The notes under the pieces are model-generated. The model searched no databases and was not told where the DNA came from. It was given only the letters and a program-made list of their open reading frames with translations. Positions 53,764 to 63,092 of a DNA stretch of 64,000 bases are shown in pieces. The DNA comes from JAUIJL01 sp965366625 (GTDB taxonomy: Bacteria; Acidobacteriota; Thermoanaerobaculia; Multivoradales; J023): NCBI GenBank assembly GCA_965366625.1, contig CBDUGP010000044.1:1-64000 (forward strand), read 5' to 3'. The position numbers were made by a program, and so were the translations under genes. How positions within the stretch are numbered: the first letter of the stretch is position 1; every line of letters starts with the position of its first letter.

Positions 53764-55758
53764 ATGAATAAGATTTTCCCCGCTTCTCATCTATCGCCGC
53801 CGGTCGGCGCGCTGCTCTTGATCCTGCTGCTCGCGATCGGCTGCGGTCGCGATCTGTCCCATTTGGAGCCCGTGCCCCATCCCGATCTTTCGTCGGTCGA
53901 GGCCGGGGCTCGGGATCAGTTGGAGGAAGGCAAACGCAGGCTGGAGAAGGATCTCAAGGATCGCGACGATTCCGTGGTCGCGGCCGCCTTCGGTTCCATG
54001 GGCGAGCTTTACCACGCCTACGGCCTCAACGAAGCCGCCGCAACCTGCTATCGCAACGCGGCGTCCCTGGCGCCCGGCGACTTCGCCTGGCCGTATTATT
54101 CGGGCCTATTGGCCCAAGAGTCCGGGGATTTGGAGCAAGCCCAGCAGGCCTTCGCTAAAGCCGCCGAGTTGCGACCCAGAAGCGCTCCGGTCCGCGCCCG
54201 GCTGGCGGAAGCCCTGCTACTGAGCGGCAATGTCGACGAGGCTGAGCCCCACTTCACCGCCATGCGAGACGAAGAAGATTTCGCCGCCCTCGCCCACCAT
54301 GGCCTGGCCCGCATCGCCGCCCAGCGGGGCGATCACGAGCAAGCCGTCGAGGGTTTCGAAAAAGCCCTGGAGCTGCAACCCACCGCCGGTGGTGTGCGCA
54401 ACGCCCTGGCCCAAAGTCTGAGGGCTCTCGGTCGCACGGAAGCAGCCCAGGCGGAGCTGGCGAAAAAAGAATCCGGAGCGATCACCTTTCCCGATCCCCT
54501 GCGTCAACGCCTAAACAACCTTCCGCGAAGCGCCGGCAGCTTCCTGCGTCGCGGCAACCAAGCCTTGGTCGCCGGACGCCTGGAGGAAGCCCAAGATCTA
54601 TTCCAAAAAGGCAAAACCGCCAACCCCAAGAACGTTGAGCTGCGCCTCAACCTGGCGCTGACCTTGGTCCGTCGTCAGCATCTCGACGAAGCCCTGCTGG
54701 AGCTGAAATCCGCCCTCGACCTCGAGCCGCAGAATGCCCAGATCCACCACGACCTGGGCACCACCTACATGGCCAAAGGCCTCAAGGCCGAAGCCGTGGC
54801 GGCCTTCGAGAAAGCCGTGCAGCTCGAACCCGACTATCCGTCGGCCCACTTCAACCTGGCCAACGCCTACGGCTCGTCCAACCAATGGGCCAAATCCGAA
54901 GCCGCCGCCCGTCGAGTGCTGGAATTAGAGCCCGACCACACCCGCGCCCGTTATCTGGCGGCCATGGCCCAGCATCAACGGGGAGAACGCCAACAAGCCG
55001 AGGCCGAACTCCGGCGACTGCTCGAACTCGACCCGACCGAGCGCATCTACCGCGAAGGCCTCGCCAGCATCCTGAGCACCACCCGTCGGCTCGACGAAGC
55101 CGTGGAGCTGATCCTCACCGGCGCCGAACTCGAGCAACCCACCAAAGAAGCCGTGGCCCTGCTCAACGCCGGCGCCAAAATGGTCTGGCCCCACCGTCGG
55201 CAAAAAGACGCCATCACCATGTGGCGCAAAGCCGTCGAGCTCGACCCCCAATCCTCCGAAGCGCTCACTAACCTAGCCAACGGCCTCCAGCTCTTCCGTC
55301 AAAAAGAAGAAGCCCTCGAGCTCTTCACCCAAGCCACCGAGCTAGACCCCCAAAACGCCACCGCCTGGCTCTCCGAAGCCAACCTGCGCATCCTCGCCGG
55401 CGACCACATCAAGGCCAAAGAACGCCTAGAACAAGCCGTCGAACTCCACCCCGACCACATGAGCCTAGCCAACACCTTCGCCCGCCTCCTAGCCACCAGC
55501 TACGACCCAACCGTCCGCGACGGCGAACGAGCCATCGTCTACGCCCGCCAAGCCTACGGCCAACAAGCCACCCTAGACCACGCCGAAACCATGGCCATGG
55601 CCCTAGCCGAAACCGGCCGATTCGAAAACGCCATCAAATTCCAACGAGGGCTAGTCCAACAAGCCCAAGCCGGCAACGACCGAGGCACTCTAAGGCGTCT
55701 AGTCACCCACCTGAGACTGTTCGAAAGCCGACGGCCGGTGAGGTCGAAGGCGCCTTGA
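53764..55758 (+). CDS. TPR-repeat lipoprotein
   Basis: 664 residues. Signal peptide with lipobox LLAIGC (Cys28), then at least 14 TPR units through most of the protein (for example NLALTLVRRQHLDEALLELKSALDLEPQNAQIHHDLGTTYMAKGLKAEAVAAFEKAVQLEPDYPSAHFNLANAYG). The start at 53764 (MNKIF) was chosen because it begins the signal peptide; the open frame continues upstream only through repeat R3. It follows the FG-GAP lipoprotein gene, and such pairs recur in several phyla, suggesting a joint envelope function that remains undefined. Confidence 0.85.
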   Translation: MNKIFPASHLSPPVGALLLILLLAIGCGRDLSHLEPVPHPDLSSVEAGARDQLEEGKRRLEKDLKDRDDSVVAAAFGSMGELYHAYGLNEAAATCYRNAASLAPGDFAWPYYSGLLAQESGDLEQAQQAFAKAAELRPRSAPVRARLAEALLLSGNVDEAEPHFTAMRDEEDFAALAHHGLARIAAQRGDHEQAVEGFEKALELQPTAGGVRNALAQSLRALGRTEAAQAELAKKESGAITFPDPLRQRLNNLPRSAGSFLRRGNQALVAGRLEEAQDLFQKGKTANPKNVELRLNLALTLVRRQHLDEALLELKSALDLEPQNAQIHHDLGTTYMAKGLKAEAVAAFEKAVQLEPDYPSAHFNLANAYGSSNQWAKSEAAARRVLELEPDHTRARYLAAMAQHQRGERQQAEAELRRLLELDPTERIYREGLASILSTTRRLDEAVELILTGAELEQPTKEAVALLNAGAKMVWPHRRQKDAITMWRKAVELDPQSSEALTNLANGLQLFRQKEEALELFTQATELDPQNATAWLSEANLRILAGDHIKAKERLEQAVELHPDHMSLANTFARLLATSYDPTVRDGERAIVYARQAYGQQATLDHAETMAMALAETGRFENAIKFQRGLVQQAQAGNDRGTLRRLVTHLRLFESRRPVRSKAP

Positions 55759-55829
55759 GCCAAACCCTGATCTAGCTTGCTCGCCGACCACGGCACAGTT
55801 GCTTTTCCAGGTGCTCCGCTGAGCTGGAT

Positions 55830-55861
55830 CCCGGCCAGAATCCAATTCTGAACGAGCCGGG
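55830..55861. terminator. Hairpin after TPR lipoprotein gene
   Basis: CCCGGC-CAGAAT-CCA-ATTCTG-AACGA-GCCGGG: two 6-bp stems separated by a 5-base bulge, 72 bp beyond the stop. No T-run follows. Its complement also resembles the TCCAGAAATGGATTCT core of repeat R1 (about 22 of 29 positions), so it may be a decayed R1 copy. Confidence 0.5.
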
Positions 55862-55965
55862 AGCCACCAATTGGGCAGGCACTCGGTCAGAAGTGGGGCT
55901 TTGCTGCTTTCGGTTGCCCTTCGCTTGGTTGGCTTTGGAGTCCCCTCAAGCTACAATTAGTAGCT

Positions 55966-56907
55966 ATGAGATCTCCCAGAAATTACAAATTCCAGAAGCT
56001 ACCCGGTCTTATTTGTCTGATTGCGCTCTGCTTTTCGGCTCTTCTCGGGCTGTCTGGGCATGCTTCTTCCTACAGCATCGATCGTTCTCTGGCTCAAATC
56101 GACCGGCTGGATCAAGGGGCGATCTCAAAGCTACCGCTCGGCCCTCAGGCTCAGGACTTCGTTCCTCCAGAGTCCCTTCGTCTACCCAAGCTCGAATCCG
56201 TCGGCTACATCCGAGGCCTGAATGATTCACTGCCGGAAATCCTCACCAAAGTCGGCCTAGACGTTGAGGAAATCGAGGCGACCGAAATCGCCCGGGTCGA
56301 CCTTCAGAAGTATTCGGCAATCCTGGTTGGCCCCTACGCCTATTCGTTAGCTGGAAATACAGAGGGCATCGAGTCAAGATTACTCTCGTTTGTTCAACAG
56401 GGCGGTCTCCTGTTGACTCAAAACCAAACCGGAGAATACCTAGGCCACGGTTTCGTCCCTCATCCTTTCCGGCAGCGACTCAGTGCCGAAATGGAGGGTC
56501 AGTCTCTTAAGATCGGCGATCCGGGACATAAAGCATTTAATTTCCCGAACCGTCTTGATGACGTCGACTTGCAACAGCTCGAAGGAGGCCGTTCACGTTT
56601 TGAGCTCGACTCTTGGGATCCGGCGTATCAACAACTAACACTGGCTTCCGATGGGAAAGCACAAACCCTTCTGGCCGATCATGGGGAAGGATTTTTTCTC
56701 TACTCCACATATCCTTTCTCTTCGGAGATCCAGATCGGCAACTCCGCGGCAATGCGATTGCTCGTCAACCTGATTTCGTTGCAGACCTCTGAACGCAAAG
56801 GGGAAATCGGCCAGGGTTGTAAAAGCGACAATGTCGAATATGGATATCAGTCAAGTAACGGCACTTTCAGCAACTTCGGTTGCGATGGCGCACCGAGAAA
56901 CTGCTGA
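55966..56907 (+). CDS. Secreted protein, glutamine amidotransferase-like fold
   Basis: 313 residues. A signal peptide (about 1-33, LPGLICLIALCFSALLGLSGHAS) indicates export. The middle (about 115-260) reads like the class I glutamine amidotransferase-like folds of ThuA/DUF4350 proteins (YSAILVGPYAYSLAG, LLSFVQQGGLLLTQNQTGE, GEGFFLYSTYPFSS). There is no visible Cys-His-Glu triad, so a binding rather than enzymatic role is likelier. The C-terminal 30 residues have two Cys. First gene of a low-GC cassette running to the window edge. Family assignment is tentative. Confidence 0.6.
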   Translation: MRSPRNYKFQKLPGLICLIALCFSALLGLSGHASSYSIDRSLAQIDRLDQGAISKLPLGPQAQDFVPPESLRLPKLESVGYIRGLNDSLPEILTKVGLDVEEIEATEIARVDLQKYSAILVGPYAYSLAGNTEGIESRLLSFVQQGGLLLTQNQTGEYLGHGFVPHPFRQRLSAEMEGQSLKIGDPGHKAFNFPNRLDDVDLQQLEGGRSRFELDSWDPAYQQLTLASDGKAQTLLADHGEGFFLYSTYPFSSEIQIGNSAAMRLLVNLISLQTSERKGEIGQGCKSDNVEYGYQSSNGTFSNFGCDGAPRNC

Positions 56908-56964
56908 CCTTTGTTGAACGGCAATGCAATATTCAAATCCACAGAGGCCGCGGGGAACAGTCTG

Positions 56965-58182
56965 ATGTTAAGACTGTCAATAGTGCGCTGTTTATTCATC
57001 GCCGTGGTGGCCTTGAGTGGTGCCGCTCTTGGGGCCTCGGAAGCTCTGACCTCGAGAGCTTTGCCGGAATCCTGTGTTCGTGTTGAGCTCGGCGAAGAAG
57101 GCCTCACAGGGATTCATTCAGGTATTGATTTTCCCCAAGGTTCGTCGGACCTTCTCTTGATTGATTCAAATCACAAACAGATGTTGCATCTCCAACCCGA
57201 TGGCTTCGTCAAGGATATCTTTAGAGGTGAGCCCCCAGCTTGGGCGCCCGAAACACCCTCTTTCGCCCGTCGTGGCAACAACGGCAACATTTACGTGGAA
57301 GACGAGCGTGGCGAGCAAATCTTGGAGCTGACCGATACCCTTCAATACGTAGGTGCTCGGCGAATCTTTGGACGTACGGTTGGTCCGGTCGAAGCAGATC
57401 CCTTGAGAATCGACGCCATCTACGACTGGATCCCGGCGAAGGACGGCGGCTTTGTGGCATTGGCCGATCTCAAGCAGCTTTCCAAGGACACCGGTCTAAC
57501 GACCTGGCAAACTTCGCTCGTCAGCTTTGGCTTTAATCGCACCGACAATCCCGACCACATCGTCCTGCCGCTTTCCTCCACGGCCCAAAGCTCGGATTTG
57601 TCTTTTATTTCTTTAGATCTTCAATATCTCGCAACGCTTGGCGACTCGGTGTTTTTTCTGTGGCTGAAGGGTCAACCCGAGCTGTTTCGCTTTACTCCGG
57701 CCCAACCCGGTCCAGCTATCGAACTAATAAAGTTCCCAACCGATATAGGCGGTTTCCCGAGTCCCAAGACGTCTTCGCCGGAAAAGGACCCACTCAACGC
57801 GGGTTCAGACCTCGTTCAGCTATTCGCCGAGTTCGAAGCCACGACTAGTCCCGTTGGCCTTTTCGCCACTGAGACAAGGCTTTTCGTTCTAGCGAAGACT
57901 GTCGACCAAGGCTCTACGCGTTGGACACTGCGCGAAATCGAGCCCAGTGGCGGCAACGAGCTACGCAGGATCGATCTTCCCTTTGGCTCACCTTATCTAC
58001 GAATTATCGCTGGCGAAAAGTATTGGACCTTCCTTGAGCAATCTCGCAACGAAGGCTCGGCCAAGCCCGGCACCTTGACGAAGACTGCGACGCAGATCCC
58101 AACTCTTCAAATCAACAATAAGCGGACGACTTCTATTACTCTCGATTCATGCAAGATCGTCCACGGCGACGGCGGACACTGA
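56965..58182 (+). CDS. Secreted propeller-like protein, cassette paralogue 1
   Basis: 405 residues. A signal peptide (MLRLSIVRCLFIAVVALSGAALGASEA) is followed by repeated beta-strand units of NHL/six-bladed-propeller style (IDSNHKQMLHLQPDGFVKDIF, NIYVEDERGEQILELTDTLQYV). It is related to the next gene: both carry an I-Y-D-W block (DAIYDWIPAKDGGFVALAD here) and a late LFVLAKTV-type strand. No family name is certain. The ATG at 56965 starts the signal peptide; a longer TTG- or ATG-initiated form from 56911 is less convincing. Confidence 0.6.
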   Translation: MLRLSIVRCLFIAVVALSGAALGASEALTSRALPESCVRVELGEEGLTGIHSGIDFPQGSSDLLLIDSNHKQMLHLQPDGFVKDIFRGEPPAWAPETPSFARRGNNGNIYVEDERGEQILELTDTLQYVGARRIFGRTVGPVEADPLRIDAIYDWIPAKDGGFVALADLKQLSKDTGLTTWQTSLVSFGFNRTDNPDHIVLPLSSTAQSSDLSFISLDLQYLATLGDSVFFLWLKGQPELFRFTPAQPGPAIELIKFPTDIGGFPSPKTSSPEKDPLNAGSDLVQLFAEFEATTSPVGLFATETRLFVLAKTVDQGSTRWTLREIEPSGGNELRRIDLPFGSPYLRIIAGEKYWTFLEQSRNEGSAKPGTLTKTATQIPTLQINNKRTTSITLDSCKIVHGDGGH

Positions 58183-58192
58183 GGTGATTTGA

Positions 58193-59446
58193 GTGGGAAA
58201 CTCGAGCAAGGCCCGGAAATCCAGTAGGGTAGGTATTCCAGAAGCAATGGTCTGGGGGGCTCTTGGCCTTCTGATGTCTTCCTTTCCCTCCCACATCAAG
58301 GCGCAAACGACTCCCAAGCCCGTCGCGGCAGAGGCTCCTGCCGCTAAACGGTTACCTGGCCCACCTCCCGGGACTGTTTCGACAAAATACTGCACTTCTC
58401 ATGAAGTTCCCAGGGGCCTTGATTGGGTAACCAGTGGGGTGTGGCGAGGAGAAGAGATCATCTTCGCTGACGCGCTCTCTCAGTCGCTCAAGACCTTCAA
58501 GCCCGGCCAAAAGCGGATTCTTCAGGTTCAAGTATCGATAAGTGGGGATCTTTCTGAAATCCGCCGAATTCCTGACGGAAGCGGCGACTACCTCGTCGAA
58601 GATGAAGCGGGTCGCGATGGAGATCGGCTTATTCGCGTGGATAGTCAGATGAATCCAATTTCGACGCTAGCCATTCAGGGGCGAGAGCTGGGAAACGGAG
58701 CGGTGCTCGACGTCATCTACGACTGGCAACCCGTAGCCGTCGATGGCGTGCTTGGTGTATTGGCCTTCGGAGACTTCCGGCACAAGACGGGTTGGAGCAG
58801 CGGCCTCCTATTCTTTGATGAACGCGGAGAGGCACAAGTTTTTCGGGAATGGCAGACCTCCCTCGACTTCGTTTTTCAGAACACCCAAGAGAGTGGTTAC
58901 ATTGCGGTTGTCGGTCGGAATGGCTTTATGTTGGTGTGGGAGCCCGAACCGTACTTGCTACGCATTGAACTGGCATCCGAGAGCTTCCGTAGAGAAACGC
59001 AAAGATTAAACGTTCCAGCTGACCTAAGGTCGCGGACCATTGTCAGGAACCATCCCGATTGGAAGCTCACTGTACGGCCCGCCGAACAGATGATGCTTCA
59101 CTTCGAGCTTGTTGGAAACCACTCCGGCACCGCCTCAATCTTCGCACTGGACTCTAAGCTCTTTCTGCTGAGCCGAGTTATCAATGAGATCGGCGTACAG
59201 TGGCATGTTTCCATGCTGAATACAATCGACGGAACTGAAGTCGCTCGTATGGCGCTCCCCGTTTCCGAGAAAACACACCACCTCACAATTGCTATCAATG
59301 ATAGGTCGGTGGCTTTTCTTGAGAAGGGTGCCGTCGAGAACATGGCAGCAGAGGGATGGGTTGCTCCCTATTTGCCTATAAGAAACCTCTTGATCCTCCC
59401 GCGCACATGGATCGGCCGGCGAGATCTCCCGTCCACCTGCCGGTGA
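58193..59446 (+). CDS. Secreted propeller-like protein, cassette paralogue 2
   Basis: 417 residues, starting 11 bases after the previous stop at a GTG with GAGGTGAT in front. A signal-like hydrophobic stretch at about 19-38 is followed by a Pro/Ala linker and a beta-rich body. The DVIYDWQPVAVDGVLGVLAFGDFRHK block and the FALDSKLFLLSRVI strand align with the preceding protein, so the two arose by tandem duplication and have diverged strongly. Function unknown; probably periplasmic or surface-exposed. Confidence 0.6.
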   Translation: MGNSSKARKSSRVGIPEAMVWGALGLLMSSFPSHIKAQTTPKPVAAEAPAAKRLPGPPPGTVSTKYCTSHEVPRGLDWVTSGVWRGEEIIFADALSQSLKTFKPGQKRILQVQVSISGDLSEIRRIPDGSGDYLVEDEAGRDGDRLIRVDSQMNPISTLAIQGRELGNGAVLDVIYDWQPVAVDGVLGVLAFGDFRHKTGWSSGLLFFDERGEAQVFREWQTSLDFVFQNTQESGYIAVVGRNGFMLVWEPEPYLLRIELASESFRRETQRLNVPADLRSRTIVRNHPDWKLTVRPAEQMMLHFELVGNHSGTASIFALDSKLFLLSRVINEIGVQWHVSMLNTIDGTEVARMALPVSEKTHHLTIAINDRSVAFLEKGAVENMAAEGWVAPYLPIRNLLILPRTWIGRRDLPSTCR

Positions 59447-59488
59447 CCTTCGCAAGATCGCGTCTTCAAGTTGATTTGCAACCTAGAA

Positions 59489-60988
59489 ATGAAAATCGCC
59501 TCTCTCGGACTGCTAAGTTACCTTTCCACGGACGTCAACTATTTGCTCCTCTATCGCTTCGTTCAAACTTTTGTGTTGGAGAAGTTCGCCCTTCGCCGAT
59601 GGAAGGCCTCCGTAAGGCTGAACTTTCTTAGGCGGCCTATTTTATTCGCACTTCTGGCCATTTTTTTTAGATCGTCAACCTATTTACACGCTGAAGTGCT
59701 TCTTCCGCAACCGTTACCTCAAGAGGATTCAATCAACCGTCTTGAAGTTGTAAAGGAAGACGGGGAAGACAGGGACCTCTGGATTTTTGGTTCTAGAGGC
59801 CTATATCGCCTTGCCGCTACTGAAAAGACGGTGAAGCCTGTCAAAGAGGGCGTTCGACCAACCGCCGTCGCTCTATTCAATAAGCAGACGTTCATAGGAA
59901 CAACTGAAGGGTTATTCCGCCTAGGCTCAGATGAGCCCGCCTTGCTTGAAATGGGTATCACCTCACTCGCGGCCTTCGAAGGACATCTGTGGGTGGGAAC
60001 ACAGAGAGGACTCTTTGTCCTCGGGCAAGATGGTCCACTCCACCTACTACAAGTCTTCGACCTCAAGGTAGCTCCAGAAAAGTTGGATCCAAAAAAGTTG
60101 TGGATTGCCAGCGTTCAAGGGGCCTTCACCATTGCCGGCACGGATCCTCGCAAGGGCGACGCGAAACCGGTACTCGAACGTCCGCTGGAAGCTGTAGACT
60201 TCGCAGAAAAGACACCTATCCCTGTCAAGAGCATCGAGAGCCTCGGTAATAATATATGGTTAACTACGCTCAAAAACCTCCAATTTGATTGGGCTGGAAA
60301 ACCTTATCTGGTGCTGGACAATAAAACCTACACTCCTCGAATGGCACTCCCTTGGCAAGTCTCCTCGATCTCGAATATCGGCAACAAGCTTTTCTTTGCA
60401 ACAGCGAAAGGCTTGGGAAGGATAGACAACTCTAGGGCCGACTTTTTCTCCACCTTACACCCCGTAAGACACACGTTTGAATGGGACGGTCAACTCGGCC
60501 TCTGCACCACCTTGGAACTCCTGCGTGGACCAATAGAGGATTCGGTCTTTCGAAAATCTACAGCTGGTGGCTCGCTGTCTTGCAACGATTCGAAGGTTTT
60601 TCAAAAAAAACTCTGGATCGCAGCCGAGCAGGGTCTATTCCGGTACTTCCCAGAAGTCAGTCTTGACCTAGACTCCGGTTCATTCTTTGGGTGGAATATT
60701 GTTGTCCAGGGTGATGAGCTGAAGGCTCTTCAACCCTTCTATGAAGGCCTGCCGACCAATGCTCAGGCCAAAGTGAACGAACAAACCATCAGCAGTGATC
60801 TTTCCGGCGTTGCCTACCCAATTCCTCTTGGAAGGAGCACGGCCGATGTCTTGCTGAAAGACCCTTACGGCAACACAAGATCCAAAAGCATTCGAATTTT
60901 TCGTCTGCCCTCTCGCCTTTTGCTACTTACCACGGGGGTAACAATGCTGCTTTTTGTAGTCCTCCTCAGAACGAGAAGGCGCCAATAG
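59489..60988 (+). CDS. Membrane-anchored Reg_prop-type beta-propeller, no kinase
   Basis: About 499 residues. An N-terminal hydrophobic segment (about 46-66) leads into repeated propeller blades with the G-L-x-R-L pattern of two-component regulator propellers (GSRGLYRL, GTTEGLFRL, GTQRGLFVL, ASVQGAFTI, ATAKGLGRI, AAEQGLFRY). Then comes a Y_Y_Y-like segment (SLDLDSGSFFGWNIVVQGDELKALQPFYEGL...) and a C-terminal TM (LLLLTTGVTMLLFVVLL) with a 5-residue basic tail. In hybrid sensors the kinase would follow this TM; here the protein ends. The start is uncertain (ATG at 59489, or TTG at 59471). Paralogue of the gene at 63093. Confidence 0.65.
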   Translation: MKIASLGLLSYLSTDVNYLLLYRFVQTFVLEKFALRRWKASVRLNFLRRPILFALLAIFFRSSTYLHAEVLLPQPLPQEDSINRLEVVKEDGEDRDLWIFGSRGLYRLAATEKTVKPVKEGVRPTAVALFNKQTFIGTTEGLFRLGSDEPALLEMGITSLAAFEGHLWVGTQRGLFVLGQDGPLHLLQVFDLKVAPEKLDPKKLWIASVQGAFTIAGTDPRKGDAKPVLERPLEAVDFAEKTPIPVKSIESLGNNIWLTTLKNLQFDWAGKPYLVLDNKTYTPRMALPWQVSSISNIGNKLFFATAKGLGRIDNSRADFFSTLHPVRHTFEWDGQLGLCTTLELLRGPIEDSVFRKSTAGGSLSCNDSKVFQKKLWIAAEQGLFRYFPEVSLDLDSGSFFGWNIVVQGDELKALQPFYEGLPTNAQAKVNEQTISSDLSGVAYPIPLGRSTADVLLKDPYGNTRSKSIRIFRLPSRLLLLTTGVTMLLFVVLLRTRRRQ

Positions 60989-61079
60989 CTCCCAGAAACA
61001 GCCATCGGAAGCCTCTGGTGGGGCCGCTATCTGACTCTCATCAAACAACAGACCCAGGTGAAATTGCATTCCCGGACCG

Positions 61080-62390
61080 ATGCTTATACTGCTGAAGAAT
61101 CTACTACTCGCCATCGCGGCCTTGCTGTTGGTTGCTTTTTCTGGAAGCTCCGACGGTTCTCAGAAAACAGCACGAAAGAGTACTACCGAGAAAAATCACG
61201 GGCTTACAAACGCCCAAATCGTACTTTCAGGAATTGGTACACTGCTGTTACTCGCTGAAGTCTTCGTTTTAGGTTTTCAAAATGAAATTCTTTCTGCTCA
61301 GAAAGACACCATGGTGCTCCAGAAGAACATCATGACTTCGCAAAGCGAGACTCTTGAGAGTCAGCTCCTAGAAGCTGAAAAAGTTAATGATTTACAATTG
61401 ACGAACCTTCTCGACAAGGCAAACAGCGACTTAATGGCGCAAATCTATGACTGCCAGGATCAGACTGAAATCCCTGCGCCTCGATCTACAGATCGATGCA
61501 TTTCTGTTTCTCATCCAGACAAGCGCGTCCAGGCTCTCTCTGTCTATCTTGAGATGTCCAGAAGCTTGACGGCCCCGGATCGCAGCACTTCGTTGACCCT
61601 TTACAAACCAGACCTCTCAAACATGGACCTTTCAGGCCTGGATCTCAACGACACCCACCTTGAGGGCGCTGACTTCACGGGTTCCAATCTTGTCCGCCTA
61701 GATCTGAGGACTGTCGGAGGAAATCAGATGATTCTTGTCAAAAGCGAACTTCGAGGCACTGCTCTCGGCGTCGTCACGGAGATTGAGTCAAACAGGAACT
61801 TATTTGGATTTGATCTCTCACAGGCTTATGCAGACGCGATCGAACCCGACCAGACCTGCAAGGATGCAGATTGCGCCAACTTGATCAACCAGGCAGCTAC
61901 CTGTAAGGCATGGTTCGAGAACCTCACCCTCGAAAGTAGCACCTTCACCAAAGCCCGACTGCGCCATTCCAGCTTCCAACTGACTTCGGCGTCGAACGTC
62001 AGCTTCCGGGATGCCCAAATGCAGTGTGTGGATCTCAGAAATGTTCAGTTTCTGGAGAATGTGGATCTTAGAGACGCCGATTTATCCGGGGCATGGCTTT
62101 ATGGCGCGGATCTCAGCGGAGCAAAGAATCTAGAACCTCATCAGCTAGAGCGAACCTGCGGGGCTGCGGTAATCCTGCCAGAAGGAATCGATCCGCCAAT
62201 TCACTGGAAAGAGCTCCCATGGGACCCTTTGCTTGACGAGGGAGTGCCGGAGGGATGCCCGCCTGGAGACGATTTGCTGGCAAGAAATTGCCTTAGGTGG
62301 CAACCGCACCGAGCGCGGTACTTGGACAGACATCAAAGCCCGCTTAGCCAATACCAGTGTAAGCATCTTTTGCAGCGGAAAATCCCTTAG
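61080..62390 (+). CDS. Pentapeptide-repeat membrane protein
   Basis: 436 residues. TM helices at about 3-21 and 44-65, a coiled-coil stretch (about 68-115, NEILSAQKDTMVLQKNIMTSQSETLESQLLEAEK), then two blocks of pentapeptide repeats (PDLSNMDLSGLDLNDTHLEGADFTGSNLVRLDL at about 180-212; NVSFRDAQMQCVDLRNVQFLENVDLRDADLSGAWLYGADLSGA at about 305-347). The tail is Cys- and Pro-rich. The right-handed helix of such repeats is a binding surface. The arrangement 2TM, coiled coil and pentapeptides suggests a membrane-tethered cytosolic scaffold. It lies in the same direction as the propeller genes, 91 bp downstream. Confidence 0.7.
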   Translation: MLILLKNLLLAIAALLLVAFSGSSDGSQKTARKSTTEKNHGLTNAQIVLSGIGTLLLLAEVFVLGFQNEILSAQKDTMVLQKNIMTSQSETLESQLLEAEKVNDLQLTNLLDKANSDLMAQIYDCQDQTEIPAPRSTDRCISVSHPDKRVQALSVYLEMSRSLTAPDRSTSLTLYKPDLSNMDLSGLDLNDTHLEGADFTGSNLVRLDLRTVGGNQMILVKSELRGTALGVVTEIESNRNLFGFDLSQAYADAIEPDQTCKDADCANLINQAATCKAWFENLTLESSTFTKARLRHSSFQLTSASNVSFRDAQMQCVDLRNVQFLENVDLRDADLSGAWLYGADLSGAKNLEPHQLERTCGAAVILPEGIDPPIHWKELPWDPLLDEGVPEGCPPGDDLLARNCLRWQPHRARYLDRHQSPLSQYQCKHLLQRKIP

Positions 62391-62563
62391 AGAGCAATGT
62401 CCTTGCCATGTTGCCCAAAGTAATCAAAAGACACAAGCAAAATTTTCCTGTTGCTTTCCGTTAGATATTCCTGTTATTTCCTGTTCTTGGATGGCCGATC
62501 CTGGGCTTGGACACTAAGGTTGTTACATGAATGGCCACTTGGCCAGCCGAAAGGGGGTTTTCA
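62391..62563. other. Intergenic region with three TTCCTGTT repeats
   Basis: 173 bp. The octamer TTCCTGTT occurs at 62445-62452, 62468-62475 and 62478-62485, upstream of the small membrane protein gene; spacing is 23 and 10 bp. They may be binding sites for a regulator, or chance in an AT-rich stretch. A separate promoter for the last two genes is plausible here. Confidence 0.4.
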
Positions 62564-63055
62564 ATGTCAACTGTAATGGATCAACAGGAATCGAAAGAGT
62601 ATGGTGTGTCTCAGCCCGGATTACTCAGAGAGCAAACCAGGCCTGAGGTGATCGGGCTCCGCGGAAAGGACAGAATCCGGCTCGTTCTTGTCGCTGTCGA
62701 CGAGAATGAAGAAGCCCGAGGAGGCGAGCCCGTCGAATTCTATCTGGATTCAGAGAGACCGGTGGACCGCAGAGCCTTGGAAAAAATCGGGACTCGAGCT
62801 TCGAGCTATGTACAGAATATACTCTTATCGGCCAACGCAAACGCCTCCGAGATTCCAGTGATTTATAGTCTTCACGTAAAGGGCAAGCCCTCGATGAAAT
62901 CGAAAATCTCAATCTGTCTGTTGAGCCTGGGCTCTGCGGTTTTTGGCACGGGTCTAGGGGGATACCTCGACCATTTACCTCCCTTGATGTCGGCACCTCT
63001 CCTCATCCTGGGCCTTGCAATGGCGCTAGCCAGCGTTTTCGAGAGAAATGTGTGA
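62564..63055 (+). CDS. Small two-TM membrane protein of the cassette
   Basis: 163 residues. A hydrophilic domain (1-108, with strands such as DRIRLVLVAVDEN and EPVEFYLDSE) precedes two hydrophobic helices (about 112-134 and 138-156). The ATG at 62564 has AAAGGGGG 7-8 bases upstream and is preferred to an ATG at 62531. Not recognised. Its position between pentapeptide and propeller genes on the same strand suggests it belongs to the same system. Confidence 0.6.
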   Translation: MSTVMDQQESKEYGVSQPGLLREQTRPEVIGLRGKDRIRLVLVAVDENEEARGGEPVEFYLDSERPVDRRALEKIGTRASSYVQNILLSANANASEIPVIYSLHVKGKPSMKSKISICLLSLGSAVFGTGLGGYLDHLPPLMSAPLLILGLAMALASVFERNV

Positions 63056-63092
63056 ATAAGTGAGTTGTTGGTCTTATCAGAACGAGTCTCAA

